A program made the position numbers and the translations under genes. Of a stretch of 14,550 nt of DNA, positions 12,668-14,550 are shown piece after piece (the stretch's first letter is position 1; each line of letters starts with the position of its first letter). The notes below the pieces were generated by a model. That model did not search any database. It was not told where the DNA came from and saw only the letters and a program-made list of their open reading frames with translations. Source of the DNA: a bacterium (GTDB lineage Bacteria; UBP18; UBA7526); contig JAUWXM010000021.1 in the NCBI GenBank assembly GCA_030616365.1, positions 1 to 14,550 of the forward strand. Direction: 5' to 3'.

Positions 12668-13148
12668 GAAAAGAATAGCCCCCTTCATCCTCCTTCTCTT
12701 TCTAGTTATCCTTCAGACTACGTCTTTGAATCGCTTGAGCATCCTGGGAATTAAGCCCGACCTTCTCCTTATACTGGTCATCTTTATAGGTCTTTATAAA
12801 GGACCCATCTCTGGGGCCTGTTACGGTTTCTTGGCCGGGATTCTTTTGGATCTTTTTTCCCCAGCACCATTAGGGACCAATGCTTTCTCTAAGACGGTTC
12901 TTGGATTTTTAGCAGGAGCGGTTGCTCCCCTTCTATATTTCGAAGCCCCTCTCATCCAGGGGCTCCTTCTATTTATAGGCATGTTCTTGGAGGGGATGAT
13001 TCTCTTCATTCTCCTCTCCTCATTCCATCTTGCTCCTTCCTTCTCTTACTCCTTTCTCTACATCATCCTTCCCGCTTCTTTCTACACCTCTCTTCTTGCC
13101 CCGCTCCTCTTCTACGCCTTTAAGAAGGTTGGTAATCATGCCCGCTAA
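12639..13148 (+). CDS. mreD: MreD, rod-shape-determining integral membrane protein
   Basis: A 169-residue polytopic membrane protein with about five hydrophobic helices. The family signature is clear: GIKPDLLLILVIFIGLYKG (residues 37-55), then YGFLAGILLDLFSPAPLG (62-79) and ending FYAFKKVGNHAR. MreD links MreC with the RodA/PBP2 synthase. The ATG at 12639 is used here, with only a weak GGG upstream. A GTG at 12666 would begin MKRIAPFILLLF, closer to the usual MreD start. Either start falls inside element M2, so up to nine N-terminal residues (VSRSISNGV region) are element-encoded. The 3' end overlaps the PBP2 start by 11 nt. Confidence 0.88.
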   Translation: MVSRSISNGVKRIAPFILLLFLVILQTTSLNRLSILGIKPDLLLILVIFIGLYKGPISGACYGFLAGILLDLFSPAPLGTNAFSKTVLGFLAGAVAPLLYFEAPLIQGLLLFIGMFLEGMILFILLSSFHLAPSFSYSFLYIILPASFYTSLLAPLLFYAFKKVGNHAR

Positions 13149-14550
13149 AAAGAAGGGCTCCGCCCCAGAGGGACCTCTCTCCGAGCCTGGAGGCTCTCTG
13201 AGTCGGAGGCTGCCCCGGAGGGAATTTCGAAAGCGGCTCTTAGTCCTTACCACTCTTATATCTCTCTCTTTTCTCATCCTCCTGGGAAGGCTCTGGGTCT
13301 TGGAGATTATCCAGGGTGAGAGATATCGCTCCTTAGCCCAGAATAATAGCATCCGTCTCCTTTCCTCTCGCGCCCCGAGAGGGATTATCTATGACCGAAA
13401 AGGGAAGGCTCTGGCCAAGAGCCGCCCCTCTTTCTCCCTCACTATCTATCCCTGGAACCTAAGCCGGGAGGATTTAGCCAAGACCGTCAGAGAGGTAGCT
13501 CCCATTATTGGGGTGGCGGAAGGAAGAATCTACCAGACCATTGAAGAGTCCCAGAGGCCTTTCTCCAGCATCTCCCTAAGAGAGGATGTTGATCTGGAGA
13601 CGGCCACTAAGATCTTGGTGAGAAAACTGGAGCTTGCCGGTATCGATCTTCAGGTTCAACCCCTGCGCTACTATCCAGATGGGAAACTTTTAGCTCCGGT
13701 TCTGGGGCACTTAGGAGAGATTGATAAGGAGGAACTTGAGGTTTTAAGAGGTAAGGGCTATCGCCTGGGTGAGAGAATAGGACAGGATGGAGTGGAGAAG
13801 GTCTATGATGAGTATCTGCGGGGTGAGGATGGGGGTTGGCAGATCAGGGTGAACAATCGTGGCCAGAGGGTGGGAGTAATGGATTATCGGGAGCCGCTTC
13901 CCGGGAATAACCTGGTACTGACCATCGATCACCAGTTACAGAGAGTGGCCTGGGATTCCCTCGAAGGACGACCAGGAGCCGTTGTCGTCCTGGATCCCAA
14001 TAATGGGGAGATACTAAGTTTAGTGAGTTCTCCAGCCTATAACCCCAACCTCTTCGCCGGGTCCCTCTCCCAAGAGGAGTGGCTTTCTCTGAAAAAAGAT
14101 CCCCTACATCCCTTGACCAACCGCGCTACCCAGGGTCAATATGCTCCGGGCTCGGCCTTCAAGGTGATTACTACTATCGCCGCCCTGGAGAGGGGAATAG
14201 CCTCTCGAGATAAGGAGTTCTCATGCTCCGGTGCCTTCCCTTTCAAGGATCGGGTCTTCAGGTGCTGGAGGAAAGAGGGACACGGGACCTTGAATCTGAA
14301 AGAGGCCATCATCCATTCCTGCGATATTTACTTCTATCAATTAGGTCTTGAGACCGGGGTAGATAATATCGTGGATTTCTCTCAAAAGTTCGGCTTGGGC
14401 CAACCAAGCAGGATAGGCCTTCCTTATGAAGAAAAAGGTCTTCTACCTTCTAAGAAATGGAGGAAGGACTCCCTGGGTAGGGGATGGTATGAGGGAGATA
14501 CCGTTAATCTCTCCATAGGCCAGGGGTATCTGCTCGTTACTCCTTTACAG
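13138..14550 (+). CDS. mrdA: Penicillin-binding protein 2 (MrdA), truncated by window end
   Basis: The first 471 codons of a class B PBP, the transpeptidase of the elongasome; the C-terminus with the KTG motif lies beyond the window. Residues 33-50 form the transmembrane anchor. Family hallmarks follow: RAPRGIIYDRKG (79-90), LRYYPDG (176-182) with LAPVLGHLGEI, GQDGVEKVYDEYLRG (215-229), the LTIDHQLQR strand (261-269) and LDPNNGEILSLVSSPAYNPN (285-304). The active-site serine is in APGSAFK (Ser339, Lys342; SAFK where STFK is commoner). The second motif is SCD (394-396) in HSCDIYFYQ. The ATG at 13138 overlaps the mreD end by 11 nt, indicating coupling. A Pro/Gly/Ser-rich cytoplasmic extension (5-30) is encoded by GC-rich, partly repeated DNA. 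Confidence 0.93.
   Translation, partial: MPAKKKGSAPEGPLSEPGGSLSRRLPRREFRKRLLVLTTLISLSFLILLGRLWVLEIIQGERYRSLAQNNSIRLLSSRAPRGIIYDRKGKALAKSRPSFSLTIYPWNLSREDLAKTVREVAPIIGVAEGRIYQTIEESQRPFSSISLREDVDLETATKILVRKLELAGIDLQVQPLRYYPDGKLLAPVLGHLGEIDKEELEVLRGKGYRLGERIGQDGVEKVYDEYLRGEDGGWQIRVNNRGQRVGVMDYREPLPGNNLVLTIDHQLQRVAWDSLEGRPGAVVVLDPNNGEILSLVSSPAYNPNLFAGSLSQEEWLSLKKDPLHPLTNRATQGQYAPGSAFKVITTIAALERGIASRDKEFSCSGAFPFKDRVFRCWRKEGHGTLNLKEAIIHSCDIYFYQLGLETGVDNIVDFSQKFGLGQPSRIGLPYEEKGLLPSKKWRKDSLGRGWYEGDTVNLSIGQGYLLVTPLQ

Noticed and set aside
13020..13352. 110-codon minus-strand frame across the mreD/PBP2 junction
   Set aside because: It is antisense to two well-supported genes and has a composition typical of a shadow frame (Arg/Glu/Ser-rich, no motif).

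Overview
The window reads as a chromosomal piece of an uncultivated, probably anaerobic, diderm bacterium of moderate GC. The signs are the end of an Rnf (ferredoxin:NAD+ oxidoreductase) operon, a lipoprotein ApbE, a membrane-anchored parvulin foldase and an MreBCD-PBP2 rod-shape operon. Intergenic spaces are unusually rich in small palindromic repeats, and one secreted protein carries the Gly-rich/CFIATAAYG-type C-terminal domain. Both traits are common in candidate phyla such as Omnitrophota or Aerophobota, but I cannot fix the taxonomy from sequence alone.

Layout. 1-942: 3' end of rnfA overlapping a complete rnfB. 973-1524: a flavoredoxin-like flavin reductase. 1525-1802: repeat-containing spacer ending in a textbook sigma70 promoter (TTGACA-N17-TATAAT). 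1803-4805: a 1000-residue secreted protein with a predicted seven-bladed propeller, three PKD domains, further beta domains and a CFI-box C-terminus. A strong terminator follows at 4930-4967. 5081-8021: MEMO-like amrB, a low-complexity spacer, radical-SAM amrS, and apbE (overlapping amrS by 4 nt). 8058-8431: a promoter, a leader with stacked hairpins and a 79-residue two-TM protein, closed by a strong terminator. 8479-10272: an opposite-strand PpiD/SurA-like foldase flanked by direct copies of a structured repeat. 10304-14550: mreB, mreC, mreD and the first 471 codons of PBP2 (mrdA), with two 109-bp terminal-inverted-repeat elements, one before mreC and one between mreC and mreD.

Working together. 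RnfB passes ferredoxin electrons into the membrane Rnf complex, whose G and D subunits need FMN attached by an ApbE transferase; apbE lies about 6 kb downstream. MreBCD and PBP2 form the cell-elongation machine, and the parvulin would assist folding of exported proteins. The AmrB/AmrS pair is conserved but its chemistry is unresolved.

The least ordinary content is in the repeats. One is a structured element of about 85 bp, whose copies keep a 15-nt loop and an AATAACAA core while the stems change on both sides. The other is a MITE-like pair of equal length, one with a 9-bp target duplication, the other apparently supplying the start codon of mreD.
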